Part shown: positions 48,991 to 62,439 of the stretch, in pieces
Numbering within the stretch: the stretch's first letter is position 1
Layout of the letters: the number at the start of each line of letters is the position of its first letter
NCBI RefSeq assembly: GCF_964340395.1
Contig: NC_135550.1
Location: forward strand, 30,396,676-30,460,675
Length of the DNA: 64,000 bases
Origin: Glandiceps talaboti
Taxonomy: Eukaryota > Hemichordata > Enteropneusta > Spengelidae
Direction: 5' to 3'
Translations under genes and position numbers: made by a program
The notes under the pieces: model-generated
The model's input: only the letters and a program-made list of their open reading frames with translations
Told to the model about the DNA's origin: nothing
Databases searched by the model: none

Positions 48991-50600
48991 TGTCCAGAAT
49001 TCCATGCCTTGACTCGAACTTCACTTCATTCATTTCATATATGTATGACATGTATATTACGGTTTTTATCTTAGGTTTTGACAGCGTTATCAATGTGTTA
49101 CATACTTCCATTTCCATACTTACCCAAGCGATACATCAATTATCCTACAGTAGTCCGTTAACAGACACCAAAATACTATGACAATATTTCGCATTCTATT
49201 CTATATACTAAGATGACTTTATGTAAATCAAACTAAATGGGCCTCGGTTTGTGCTTTTAGAGACGGGAATGAAAGTTACTATAAAAAGAAGGTAATATTC
49301 CAACCTATGAATAATTCAACTTCTAAAATGTAGAGTAATTACATAAACTGAAAACATATGAAATTTGATATGACTGGTAGTGAAATTCTCCTTTAGCGAA
49401 TGTGACACAAATCACACAGAGATTGAGAACATATCTTGTGTTGTATAACCTGTAAGTTGCTGTAATCAACAGTAGAATTTTGTCGACGATGCGGCAACAC
49501 TGATGACAGGGATTATGATTACGTTTCTGATGTTAAAATGCTTTTAGGGAGCCTGCCTGCAGACAGTCATTACGCCAAGGAAGGCCGGGGGGGGGGGGGG
49601 GCAAATATTTAAAAAAAATGTTTTGGAGGTGGGCCACGTCGGAGGGTAGTATTTTACGAAGACTTTTATTATTGCATTGTTTTGTATCATAATATCAGGA
49701 TAATTATACCGATCTAATGTTTGCTGACAACCATGCAATGAATCCAACATGCAGAAATGAACATCCAACAAGTCACGGTGGCAAAAATGTACCTAGAGTA
49801 AAGTGTTACTAATTACGACTTGCGAAAACAAGGTTAGAAGTCACATGTACATGTACATGGACATCCATAACAGATATTTTCTGGTTCGTAGGGGGGTTTT
49901 TTGGTAGTCCTGTTCACTAAATTAGTTCATCCTGGCCAACGTCTTGTAATTACTGAAGACTCATTTAAGTCCCATGGTTTGTTTTTATCATATATTCATG
50001 GATCCTGTTTCAATGGCGCTGACATCGCTGATAGCGAGATCTAGACAGTGTTGATAACTTACAGTACTATTAAAAGAAATTGAGTTCTGTGCATATTCTT
50101 TGAAAATCGATTCCATCTACTAGCCATAATGTTTCTCCATAATGTTTGAGTTTAATCTTGATAATAGGGATTTGACATTTTTGGATAGTCGTTAATGTTG
50201 TTGTACATGTCACAGCATACATATTCTTATTTCAGCTATGATGTCTCAGAAGGGGTATTGATTGTAAACTGTTAATGGTCTTTCGAATAGCTGTTATGTT
50301 ATGACACAATTAAAAACATCTGGTAAGCACAATATTTGTTACCAAGTCTCACATTTGCCACACTGCTAATTGAACTCAATCGGTGTAATTGTAGAATGGT
50401 GATAATATAAGGCATCATGAACATCAATGACTTTACATATATAGTTTTTTATATGATATATATCAGTACCATTAAATAGGGACAAATATGACGCAGCATA
50501 CTGAACAATTAAAGTTACATCCTGTCCAGTATTACAGGAACAATTTGGTTGAACACCTAAAATGTTAAAGAAACATGACTAAACACAAATAACACCGTGC
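48991..50600. other. No supported gene; possible third copy of the exon-like module
   Basis: At about 49517-49546, 'acgtttctgatgttaaaatg' matches the boxes that follow the donors at 41943 and 46253, but no donor or open frame is left. A poly-G run lies at about 49587-49601. Nothing else was recognised. Confidence 0.35.
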
Positions 50601-50639
50601 ACGCATCATCAACATGTGACATTCTGAGCTACCATAAAT

Positions 50640-51200
50640 GCATGCAATTTAAATTGTAATTTTAATTAATTATACAACTCATTAAAGTTAATTATACAAA
50701 TGACTCATCAAAATTAAAAACTAAAATTAAAAACTGTATCAACTGGCTATATGGGACATAATTTATGTACTTTGTTTTCACAATGGTATGTAGAAAATTA
50801 TAAGACATTGTAATCTTGCATTCTTCAGATGTTGCCAAAGTACCGAAAAATCATTAATTATGCATATGACTCATTACCATTGAAAGCTATACCAACAAGA
50901 TTTATAGCGCACACGCGTTTTGTTATCATCAATGTATGTACCAAATTGTACGGAATTTGAAGATTGCGTTCAAAGGATATTGGTGATGACAGAAAATTAT
51001 AAAATATATAAATGACTCATTATGGTTGAAAACTAAGTCAATAAGCTTTATACTACACAAACACTATGTTGCCATTAAGTTATGTACGAAGATATATGAA
51101 ATTTGAAGCATGGCCTATTAAGATATTGCCTAATGCCGAAAATCGTTATTTATGCAATGTATGCATTGCATGCATGCAGGCATACAGACATACATCACCA
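50640..51200. repeat. Dispersed modular repeat, about three internal units
   Basis: Units of roughly 120-150 bases recur, built from 'aattatgcatatgactcatt', 'ccaacaagatttatagcg', 'ttgttatcatcaatgtatgt' and 'aatttgaagattgcgtt' boxes. A single further copy of the same boxes lies at 57440-57690. Non-coding. Confidence 0.65.
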
Positions 51201-52419
51201 TACATACTTTAACCTTCCCTTACGGAAGATAACACTGACACTTCTGGAACACATTTATTGTCAAACAAACTTTCACTTAGCAACGACATAGTTACTATAC
51301 TCCTGATCGTCACAGAAAAATATTTTAATTGGACCTAAGTGTATTGGCGAACAAATGAATTGGTCTCCGGAAACCTCTGAAAGGGTAATTAAGTTTAGAA
51401 TACCAGTAATATGTTATGAATGGTGAAGATTGAAGTGTATAAAGTAAGGTATTCTGGTGTGCATTTGGAATGACTGTACCTATCTAGATGGCAAACTAAT
51501 ATAAATTGATTGGAATTAAGAGTATCAAGGGTTGCAGTGAGCAATGCACTTTCTGGTAATGGATTACTTTGTGAAATAAGGTAACCTCATAAATGAATCA
51601 TTTTGGAATTAATTTTCTAACTAGCAGCCAATATTTGCCTTTAAGAGGTCTCTGGTTTCCTTTCGTTATCCGATGAAGACTGCTGACACTCGCAAGATTG
51701 AAGAGACTGCAATGCCATAGTTGACAGTAAAGTTGTCATTGTTTTTTTAATTATCAAACATTTGTCTCTATTTGTTTGAAATCAAAGGTGTATTCGCCAA
51801 AGTGCACACACACATTTTGCTTTTGCTGAGGACAAACAGAACTTTTAGGACAACAAAATGTTTATGAATACAGATATTTTTTTCAACAATATTTGAATTG
51901 CCATTGCAAGTTCCTATAAATTATTTTCAAAAAAGAAGAGCAACATGCATATGCATGTAAGTATGTGTCGTGTATTATGTATAAAACTTGGCAGTAAATA
52001 TATTACCTCCCGGTTGTGAATCAATATATTTTGAATACATGAAGAAAGTCGTGTGACAGGTTTTTAATAAAAGATAGCTTTATTGCTTGAATTGCATTCG
52101 TTTACACTAAAACATCTCGGTTTACAATAATTATATCATTTAGGCGTGTTTAAGTACTTTTGAAGTGTAAGGCAAAGGTTCTTTTACAATAAGTAATTTA
52201 TGACAAGTCACGAATAAGACAGTGAAGGGGAGCATAAGTGATCCACAGCAAGCCAGCTGTACATCATTGATGGCGTTGAGATGGACAATAATATAGTCTA
52301 TTTCATCGAAATGAACGTCTGTTGAATTACTCTTACTCACCAAGTAAACAATTTACAACCTGAATTACTTTATGGTGAGTTTGTTAGCAATTTGTTGAAA
52401 CGTTTCCGGAGTGTAGCAA

Positions 52420-52870
52420 TCAATCAGAGACGGTAGCCCAGTTGGCCGAGGCCAATCTTCCCTGGGGCCCTCTGAATAAAAACAGTACAGAGACAAAAGA
52501 GGCAAATACAAACTGTACAATAAGGCCATACAATACTCAGCAAAAGTGTCTAAAATTTTGTCATAAATTAGTGGTGACAGCCACGTGTGAAGGAAGACAA
52601 CAATGTTATGTTTCTCACTTCAAGTGGTAAGGTATTCCAAATATTTGCTCCTCCAGAAAACATAAACACTTTGCTTAAAAAATTCAATTCTAGGTCGAGG
52701 TACTAACAAGTCGTTGTTTTTGCTCGACCTGGTTCTATAATTATGACAGTGGTGAACATATTTAAAATATGAGTCAAAATACTCAGGACAGAGGCTGTTT
52801 AGGTAAAAACAGACTTATTAAAAGATACTCTCTCAGCAGTTGTACAAGTAGGAAAACCAAGAACAACTAG
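52420..52870 (-). mobile_element. LINE 3' fragment, minus strand
   Basis: The minus-strand frame reads PEYFDSYFKYVHHCHNYRTR, SSKNNDLLVPRPRIEFFKQS and VYVFWRSKYLEYL. This is the H.Y.TR....L..P..R..F.....Y....W pattern found after the reverse transcriptase in CR1/Jockey-type elements. It continues into a 3' region with 'ggccccagggaagattgg' followed by 'cctcggccaactgggcta', typical of such 3' ends. Dead fragment. Confidence 0.72.
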
Positions 52871-52999
52871 GAGATTAGAGTGACATGATATACATACTTA
52901 GTCTAGATTAACCATTTTCATAGAATTACCGTAAATAAATAATACATTGAGACATGACATGAAACATTTACCAATGGGAATAAATGTGTGAATTGGAAC

Positions 53000-55900
53000 A
53001 TATGGCGAATTCAGGTATTAACAGATTCGAAGGATGGAAAGAAGTGATAGGAATTACTAACTATCTTTTGTTGTGACAGACATCTTCCAGAAATAGTTCG
53101 TGTATTCCTTTGTTCATCTACAGAAACTGCCGCCCATGGGGTTGCATGACGTAGCTTGATACTAACTTGTTTGATAATGGACATCATCACATGCGGCAAA
53201 GAATAGTGAGTTTATTCAATATAATGTTTACTCGTGAAATTTATGTCATTGATTAATAACATCACATTTTTATTAAAAGGTCCGCTTTAGTCAGTATTTT
53301 GTATGGAGAACATGAATACTAATAACAAGCTTCAAGGGATAGTTGAAGATTGTGTTAATAAGGATCAAACTGTGGATGCATTATAAGGATGGCGTCATAT
53401 ATCATGTTTGTGGTAAAGATGTATGTTGAATCTTTATAAACATTTCAGCAAAGCGAAAAAATTAACTTCCTATCAAACCATTGTGACTTTTTATTCGATG
53501 TCAACAGATCCATTGCGATTGAAAACAGTGCGTATTACAGGTAATAATTGCTCAGTTACCTTCGATAGTGGCTGACAAGGCGTCTACTCGACGCAAAAGA
53601 AGATAAATCTCACCCAACTAATCAATCAATGGAAAGGAAATATTGATATTTATCAATCAACACTTCAACTAGAGCGTGAGAAGTGACCATCATTTTCTCA
53701 CTTGTTTATGATGAAGTCGCCTGATAATAATCTAGGATCGATTTCAATTATACGAAGGAAGCTAACATTGGATCGATTGATATTGCCTGTTGGAAATGTA
53801 GGGCTGGGAAGTTTATTATCACATACACCCCAGGGTTAACTGTGCATAGCAATTACAAAATCTCATTCCGTATAAAAATCTGTATACTTATTGATTCAGT
53901 GAGATCATCTGGATAGTCATTGCTCGAAATGACAAAATTTACTTCCAATTCAAAGGATGTTTTTGCGGTATACCCTACGGCTATTCAGCATGAGTATACC
54001 GCTGGTTAGATAGGGCACATGAGAATGTTGAAATAATGGACCCCAAACAAGGGACTGCACCACAGTTGGAAGTTTTGACAGGAAATTAAATTTTACATTA
54101 ATAGAACTCAAATGAAATCTTGCAATTTAAATAACACGAACTATTGGCCTTGAGGCAACCAAACGTAGATCCTAATGTGATGGTATTTTGTAAATTGAAC
54201 CGACGTTATCGTGACGTTGACTATGTAAAGGTCAGATTTGATTTTAAAATTTAAACTGCAAGTTCCCCTAAGTGTAAGTCGATGGTTGTAGTACGCCAAA
54301 ATATATCACCGTATTGTAACATGTACATACCAAAATAGGTATTGTTAAAATGGCAACTTTAATCATTTTGACTGTCACATTCTTTTGAGCAATGCAGCTA
54401 CTAATCCATATGAGTAACAGCAATGTCTGAATATGTAATTATGAATATGGTTTTTATAAAAATATTTACTCTCTTTGATATAATAGGATTGTGTAGCCGA
54501 ATACCAGGGTAATGTCCAATTTGAAAAACTTCTTCAATCTACAATATATTGTTCGATCAGTACTACTATTCCTAAATTCTCTATTCTTCACACTACTTTG
54601 TCGCTTTCTATTTTGTACTTATCCTTGATTGTAAGGGAGTGAAGTTTAGTGTGTGTGTGTGTGTTTCTGTCAATACTTCTTACTTGACATGATAACATCG
54701 AAATAAGTATAAAGATGTGGAATAGGGCCAGCTTACTATGATTCAGTGTAGATCATGGCTGTAAACTTAAACGTACCCTTCAGATAAACAAATTACGTTA
54801 ACCATGGCAACCCAAAGTCACGCAAACTTGAAAACCTAATCATCAAGTTAAGGACTCGGGTGGTATGATATGATTGGCAAAAAAATTGATTGAAATCTAA
54901 TGGGTTGTTACGAGTCGATCACGTTCACCAATTATTATACTGTCACTAGTTATGTACGAACTTATTGCGACTTGCATTTGACAGATGTTACACATATTCC
55001 ACGGGATTTCTTACTAAGTATCATAATCGCACGGTTTACTATCTACTCATAGTAAACAATCAATTCCTAAGCCACTCGTCTTGTGATATTTAGGTGAAGT
55101 TCGGCTTAGATTGTCGATATTTGTCAACTTAAAGTCCACATTTCCTGTTGGCAAGTTCGTTTGTCTATCCATCAAGTTTATAATAGGTATCGTTATTACT
55201 GGTACTATGCTTTGAACGCCAACTTTGAAGGTACAACGGGATGTGAAATTTGTATATCAGTAAACCGCTTACTTTGAGTCAGACTTTACTTCGATATTTT
55301 CGTAAATTATACGGAAAGTGACACAAAGTACATTAATTTGTAATTACACATTTCAAAAACTAACAATGGCTATTTTTTTATAATATAGACAGATAACTGT
55401 TAATAGTTTCAAGGACCGCAGTAAAAATGTAATGATATTTAATAATTATTTCAGTTGAACATTCTATAATTCTGCAAAGCCAATTCTCCAAAGTAAACGT
55501 ACTTCATAGTCCATCCATTACTCCTATCTAAAAGAAACAATGTCTGTAAAAACATAAGGCGAAAGAAATGACCATTCACAAAACTTGCTCTTCAACAACT
55601 GCATATAAATTTGCGTATGTGATGTTTGACAGTACTTTTGATCAACACAATTTTCCTTGACGTCAGATTGCCTTTGTTAAAAATTGGTTTACCATTTATT
55701 TCAATTAGTTAATGGGTGTAACCATCTTCTAAGTAGTGCTCGTCAAGGGAATTCTGTATAGTTACATAATTTAAAATACCTTTTAAGAGGTGAACGTTAT
55801 ATAATTGAGGGCACGTAAAGGTCAAACATTAATGCTCATTTTACAAAGTTCACTAGTCTCAGCGAAAAACGCGTTTGGAATGTGAAAATTAGTTGTGTCT

Positions 55901-57100
55901 TGCACTCCCTGATTTAGTCAATACCAAGAGTCTCAGACCACTATTATAGTGGTCTTAGCCAGAATAGATTAGTGTTCAATCATTGCTTTGTTGGGACAGC
56001 TTCTAAAGTCTGCCATAGCACGTCAAAATATAGAATAATAGGGATGATCGTCCATCTTGACAGTAATGGTTTCAGATCCGATGAAATCCCTTCAATTACT
56101 AGCATACGTTGTTATCATCAAATGTATTTTGCATCAATAGAGTTGATCACGTTTAATAAGCAAATCAGAACGGTAACAACTAATTTCCTGGCAGTTTACA
56201 TCCTTTGCCTCTTGAATTTAGCAGCATCTTCATTTGATAAATAAATTCGGTAAAATTGACTTGTAAAATTCATATCAGTCATGGACACAAAAGTAAATCT
56301 ATAGTAACCTCATGTCAAGAAGGGCACACGATATTTCCTGCTATGAAGATACGGCACTGACAGCCAAAGGGTTAGACGTCTTCGGAAGGGGCATGAATTA
56401 CTCCATCTTCATACGTATATACTATACGCCAAGGGCAAGACAGCTTCTCGTACGTCTGTTCTGTATCGTGTTACATAATTGCATACATAAGTAGCGTTTC
56501 ATCAATTGAAAAATCAAGTTCATTTTTTCGTTTCTACTCTCCAGTAATTATTTCGGCATATAATGTAGTAAACGACGTACTTTTCTTGAAACATGGCTGG
56601 TTTGATTCATAATTGGCTATATTGTAAATAATTAATATTACTATATAAAATAGACATGAGGAACATTTGGAAGATAGAACATTACATATACAATTGGAAA
56701 TATCACATAATCAATGTGAATCAACCACATATTGCTTTCTAGAGTTATAATCTCCATTAACATTGTAAAGATTGTTTTGCTTGACTAACGTTGTGACCAA
56801 GTTAAAAATTAAAAAGTGTAGTTGACATTTACTTAATTGTATGGTGTTGTTGAAACATTGTCATGGCTATGTGAAAGCTTCTGATATTTCATCAACAAAT
56901 TCTATGTTTGACTCATTTAATGGAGTTACTTATCGACTTAATACGTTTATGTACATTTATGTAAGTTATGTATAAGAAAAAGGGGTCTGAACACTCCATG
57001 GGAAGTTAAACTCAATCCTATATGCATTACGTTTATGTCAAAGTTGTGTTGATGCCATGAGAGTCATAAGCATTCAAAGTTGACGTTCACGTAATATACG
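53000..57100. other. No supported gene
   Basis: Unique-looking AT-rich DNA. Open frames at 55972-56244 and 56312-56494 have no recognisable motif and no splice context. A short GT run lies at 54650-54664. Confidence 0.4.
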
Positions 57101-57142
57101 AGTGTCTGTTCAAGGACATCTTCATAAAACGAAAATGGTAAA

Positions 57143-57300
57143 ACAGTCGTAAGTATTTCAAAGTAGACGTTTACATATACATTTATGTAAAGTTATATTC
57201 CAATAATGAGCTCGAGGGTCAAAAAACAGTCGTAAAGTATTTCAAGGTATACTTTGGATATACAGTTATGTAAAGTTATGTTCATATAATAAGGGTATGT
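57143..57300. repeat. 83-bp tandem duplication, diverged
   Basis: 'acagtcgtaa' plus 'gtatttcaa' starts at 57143 and again at 57226. Both copies continue with 'tatgtaaagttat', and similar boxes occur upstream near 56945-57090, suggesting an older array. Confidence 0.75.
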
Positions 57301-57439
57301 TGTTTGCATATTTCATAATTGAAGTATAATGTTTTGCTTATACGATGATAAATTTCATGCGAGTACTTTAGAAATTAGATGTAAATTGAATGCTTTCTGT
57401 AAAGACAAAGCCTTTAGAACTTTTGTTCCTACACACATT

Positions 57440-57690
57440 ATTTATTGGAATACAAAATTATGAGCTACAGCATTATACATAATATGTCCCTTAATTGACA
57501 AATTAATTAAACTAAACTATATGAAATTTGAAGTTTGCATTTTTAAGAATTACCGAAAACAATTGATAATACAAATGCCACATTAAAAGTAATAGCTATG
57601 TCAACAAGCTTTACAAGACGTGTGCACTTTGTTATGGTTGATATATGTATCAACTTACGTTTGAATTAAGCCTGACATTGCCGTTCTTGA
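57440..57690. repeat. Second copy of the 50.6 kb dispersed repeat
   Basis: It shares 'accgaaaa', 'gctatgtcaacaagcttta', 'cactttgttatg' and the 'atgtatcaa' boxes in the same order as 50640-51200. It ends in a short (GAAAT)n run at 57697-57718. Confidence 0.6.
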
Positions 57691-57857
57691 CAAGATGAAA
57701 TGAAATGAAATGAAATGTACGTTTTGATGAAGTTAACAAACCACTCCTGTCTCTATTATTCCATTTGTTATGTCTGAAATTGCACCCACAGTTGAATATA
57801 GAATATTATATATCTTCGACTTGCTTGGTTAAATATATGATTCCATTAAAAGCGTGA

Positions 57858-58327
57858 CGTCTATCTAGCGTCGTTGATTTCAATAGTCTATACAGACTGT
57901 GGAACATTGCACATGGAGGAATTGCTATGCAGAGTTTCTTCAGAGAGGCCTTTGCAATGTTTGATTACAGTGAACAAATACGTCGGAGTTTCCTATGGTT
58001 TAATCAAGTCATATACATAGTGGCATGATCTGCCAGGTAATCTTATCTTATTACGCAATTACTTGTTATTTCTGTTTCCGAAGACCAGCCTGCAAAAAGA
58101 GCAAAATTTCAATTAAAGGATTCAAAAGGTTGCCCTTGTTCAGTTCTGAAGCGCATTTATCATATTCCATTCGTTATCATTTTAGACGAATTCAACTATT
58201 CATCAACATCCTACTGTGCCTGACGATCTATTTGTTGTACGCAGTAATTGAAGCTTTGCTTGATAACTATGGGAGACTCGATTTGTTTACCCGTACATCA
58301 TACAGAATCCCGCTGTGTCTACTGTAA
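57858..58327 (+). pseudogene. Two overlapping coding-like open frames, unrecognised
   Basis: Frame one is open from 57858 to TGA 58026-58028 and includes LWNIAHGGIAMQSFFREAFA and FDYSEQIRRSFLWFNQVIY. An AG at 57895 could be a splice acceptor. Frame two starts at ATG 58025, overlapping that stop as ATGA, and runs 100 codons with a hydrophobic stretch (FINILLCLTIYLLYAV). The adjoining open frames could be one gene broken by a frameshift or two chance frames. No homology was recognised. Confidence 0.22.
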
Positions 58328-58329
58328 CA

Positions 58330-61300
58330 GCTAGCAGAATAGCACAGTGTAGAAGGAAATCAGTATGCACGGCAAGATAAACCATGGTGAAATACAGCAT
58401 AAAATAAAGTGAAATGGTTTGTATTTGAGATCTTCTAAAAAGGAACCCTTACGAAAATAGTACTCTTGATTATTGATATTGTATTACCCATCATCAACAC
58501 ACCGCGAGTATGACCTCTTTTATTGACCCCATACATGCTATCTACATCAATGCTGTAAATCTCCGAATAATAAGTCAGTTTCTTAATGGCATTGAGAATT
58601 AATATCTAATTATGACGCATTCAATTGCACATATTGGAGATTCAATAACACGTACACGTAGATGGTGATGGTAATCCAAAAAGCAAACGGCGTCCTCAGT
58701 TTTCAATTTCATTGCACAATAAAAATATTTGATAAGATTTGCACACATTTGGGAATATTCCGATAGCTTTTAAGAAACTTAAATTGGATCTGGGAATTGA
58801 TTTGCTATCTGCCTTTGAACCTCACCTTGAAACTAGCTTAAAAGATTAGATTAGTGAAGGCGGTTGGGATTATTGCTCTTAGATGTATTGAACCAATGAT
58901 AACGTCTTTTTATAGAATGATGTATACTTAATACAATAATAGATTTAGGGTCTAGGAATTCGAAAAGTAATCAAAGCAAAAGTAATTTTCTGCTGTACTT
59001 CAGCTAATTTACATCCAGTATTCACAAAATGATAACAATTCTGATGATTTTTTAATCTTTTCTTTTTAAAGTGTTATACACTTAGAATATGTTATGGAAC
59101 GTTGTGTTAAATATATCCCTTAAACATCAATTTATTTTTAAATATATTTAGTAATTTTTACAAATAACCTGATAATGTATAATTCACGTATCGCAAACAA
59201 ATAATGTTTTATTCTTTAGCACACCAAAACCATATTCCATTTGAAAAATAAATTCATGATACATATTGAAAACCATGGAACAGTTTTCCATTTAGCCATT
59301 GGGTAATGTAACCATTTTTAGACCGCTTAGTAAAAACTTTGACCCGAGTCTAAATACGTTGGTAAAAGCTGGTAACAACTCTTCAATTAGGTCTTAGTAT
59401 TATTTTTTTAAAAATTGTGTAGGAAAGTGTATCATAAATAGAACTATTCCAATGTTCCTTCTCTCTAAGAAGATCTTTATCTCCAGATACTTTACAAATC
59501 TAATTATTTAGAACTATCGTGAATGACATCGCCATTTGTATAAGTAGATTGTAAAGAGTTTGAAATAATTTGCTTCTTTGTATTGCGTAAAGAGTATAGA
59601 GCAGATGTTCAGCAAACGATCATCAATACTCTGAACAGTTGAACAAAGATACAATATTCCATATTTCAGGCAGGTAAACAACATTAGAAGTAGTACTGGA
59701 ACCTAAATATACTCTTTACAAATATATTGTTTTAGGACCAAACACATGCTTCTGGCTGCCTTTTATGATATTCGACAGCAATAAGTGACACGTATGATAA
59801 TTGTTTACATAAAGCAATGTATGTACTACACCAATCTGATTTATGCAATTGCTAAACTACATTAGAAAGAACAAAAATCGCATTGACGCGTTATGCATGC
59901 TGTAGTAATGTAGCAAACGGTATTCAGTACCTTGTACCTTGTCTCATTGATACGGTTCACAGTAACAAGGTAAAACTTACATGTAGGTAACAAGTTCTTT
60001 CATCATGAGTGGCAGTGAAATAACTGCAACGACATTTTCATAGTGAAAAGAGGATAGGAAGATCATTATCCCTAAGACATTTTGACATAATGCAAATACT
60101 AAGACTACTCTCCATCTCGTTCCCATCGTCTAATGAACAGTAATGCTGTGTAAAAACATCAGCGTTTTGTCATACATAAGTACTCCAGTTTTACGTGTTA
60201 GATTGAATGCAGAACTATTTATGACGACTATGAACAGTATCGGGGTAAAGAGCTGTTTATGTAACGCCGATGGTGACTGCTTGTCTAGTTCTTGAAAGGA
60301 CACCAGAGAACACGTAGTGTGTTTGTGGATTTTAGAGTCATGCTTCCATTGTCAATAATGTAAGTAGTATCGATGACATGGAAACATAAAGTCGAGGGGA
60401 AAAGTCATCTTGAGAAAAGGAAAATTTGAAGACGCTTGATTATGTAGACAGTTGTGCAGATCTAAGATTAGATCATTACATAGCGACTATTTGATTAACT
60501 GACATTTCATGACGATCAGATTGTTAGTAAAGAATGGGCCACGAGTAGTTTGCCAGCATAACGCATTGACATTATTGTAAAACGTCTCTCTAATGAAGCT
60601 TATTCTTATAGGCAGGATAACAATAAGAGTATTTCACTCTTAATGGTACGATTTTTTCGAGCTGACAACATTGAATCAAAGGTTTTGCCTTTGGGAGTTT
60701 AATCATGCAAAATTACATCTCTTGATCTTGAACTATCAACCGGTCGAAGTTCGCAAACCTCTAAGGGTAGATTCTACAAATACTATATAGCCTATGTATT
60801 AGGTCACAGTGGTTGTTGGGCAATGCCATTTGACACAGGAATTCGAGGGATTGTCGACAGTTTTATCGACACTTATGTTTTTGTTGATGTAAGATGTAAG
60901 CTCGCATTCAGCTTTTACGTGTATTATAAGACTAACAATTACGTTGAATGTGTTTAGAAAATGTTCTTTCAACTTTCTATAGTTTCACATAATATACTAA
61001 GACTAAATTGAGAAAATTCTGTAATCACTATGCTAATTATATTACACCTAATCAATACATACTCATGTAATGCCTTACTTAGTGCTTCACTGTGATAGTA
61101 TACATATGTCACGTATTTGTATTTTTTCATTTTAACTTTAATTCTTCAAGCGTGACGGAAAAATAATACAGGAGTACCCATTATGCAAATTAGCCTAATT
61201 ACTATGCAATAACGTCACCAATAGCCTCATATATATACCAGATGCCATTTCACTTGCGTCAGCAATCGCTTTAGATAATAGTGACATTGCAAAAAACAAT

Positions 61301-62390
61301 TCTTCAATTCAACAAATTATGCAAGTTAGCTGCCATTCAGTTCACAATCAAAATAAACCTCTGCTAAGTATTGTTTCATATTTATGGAATTCTAGATACA
61401 ATGAAGTACAACAATTTTTGTGAAATGCTAGTAATATCAAATTAAGATTGTTAACATGCACAAGTTTCTCCCAAAACCTACAAAACTGTAGACATAATCA
61501 CATATATAGATGTGCAGTTCATTTCCAGCTGTTTTATTGAAAAACTGTTTTGATGATAAAATGATAGATATTGAAATTATTTATATACATTTCGCTTAAA
61601 AGTATGTTATTCCTTATATTTGGAGAATTATTGAAAAGAAGGAATAGTTGGCAGGTCTAGGCTCTATGATTACGTCATGGTGCATTTTTTTGTGTTCCAA
61701 TGTATCTACTGTTCTGTAAAACTTGCAACTCAAACAAATCAGTTATTTTGAGATATCTATATATGGCAAACGTCTATGCTGAAGTTGTCATGGAAATCCC
61801 GTAGCTTACTTTCGTTGGTTACTAAAGCTGTTTACGTGTTCCACAATTAATGTGCAGTTTGCAAGCTTATGATGCAATTGATAATATGTAAACTTGACAG
61901 AGAGTCATTTCCAAATATTAACTGGGAGAACAACTTATGCACCGTGAAATCTTTTTAATAGCATGAATATTGTAACAAGAATTGTATGAATAATTGTGTA
62001 ATAATGTCAAACGGTTGAATGATATGTGGCTTGGTAGCTCTCACGATAAAAGTAAATACATGTAGTACATAACAATATAATGGTTATTAAGTTGTAAGTG
62101 GTTTTTCGATTAACTCTAAGTCAGATACTTCTTATCAAGATATACAGCTTATACAACTTGACAGATTTTCATTTGACAGTCCACTCTTATGTGTTATTTA
62201 TAAACCTTCTTGAATATTACTGGACAATACAGATGTCAACTGTAAAGGTTTGAACGACATTTAAATAATGCGTAGAGCTTTAACTGCCTGTGTAGGTCAA
62301 TATTTGAATAAATTACATCAATAATCTACGATTTGGACTCATCATTATTGAATGTGATCGCCATGACCACCAGAAACGCAGCAGGATAAA
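58330..62390. other. No supported gene
   Basis: I found no open frame, exon pattern or recognisable repeat in this AT-rich stretch. CpG is near its expected frequency. Confidence 0.4.
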
Positions 62391-62397
62391 TGTTTTC

Positions 62398-62435
<38 letters not shown>
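62398..62435. repeat. (ATG)n trinucleotide repeat
   Basis: About 12 ATG/GAT units, giving a poly-isoleucine artefact on the minus strand. Confidence 0.95.
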
Positions 62436-62436
<1 letters not shown>

Positions 62437-62439
62437 GTC

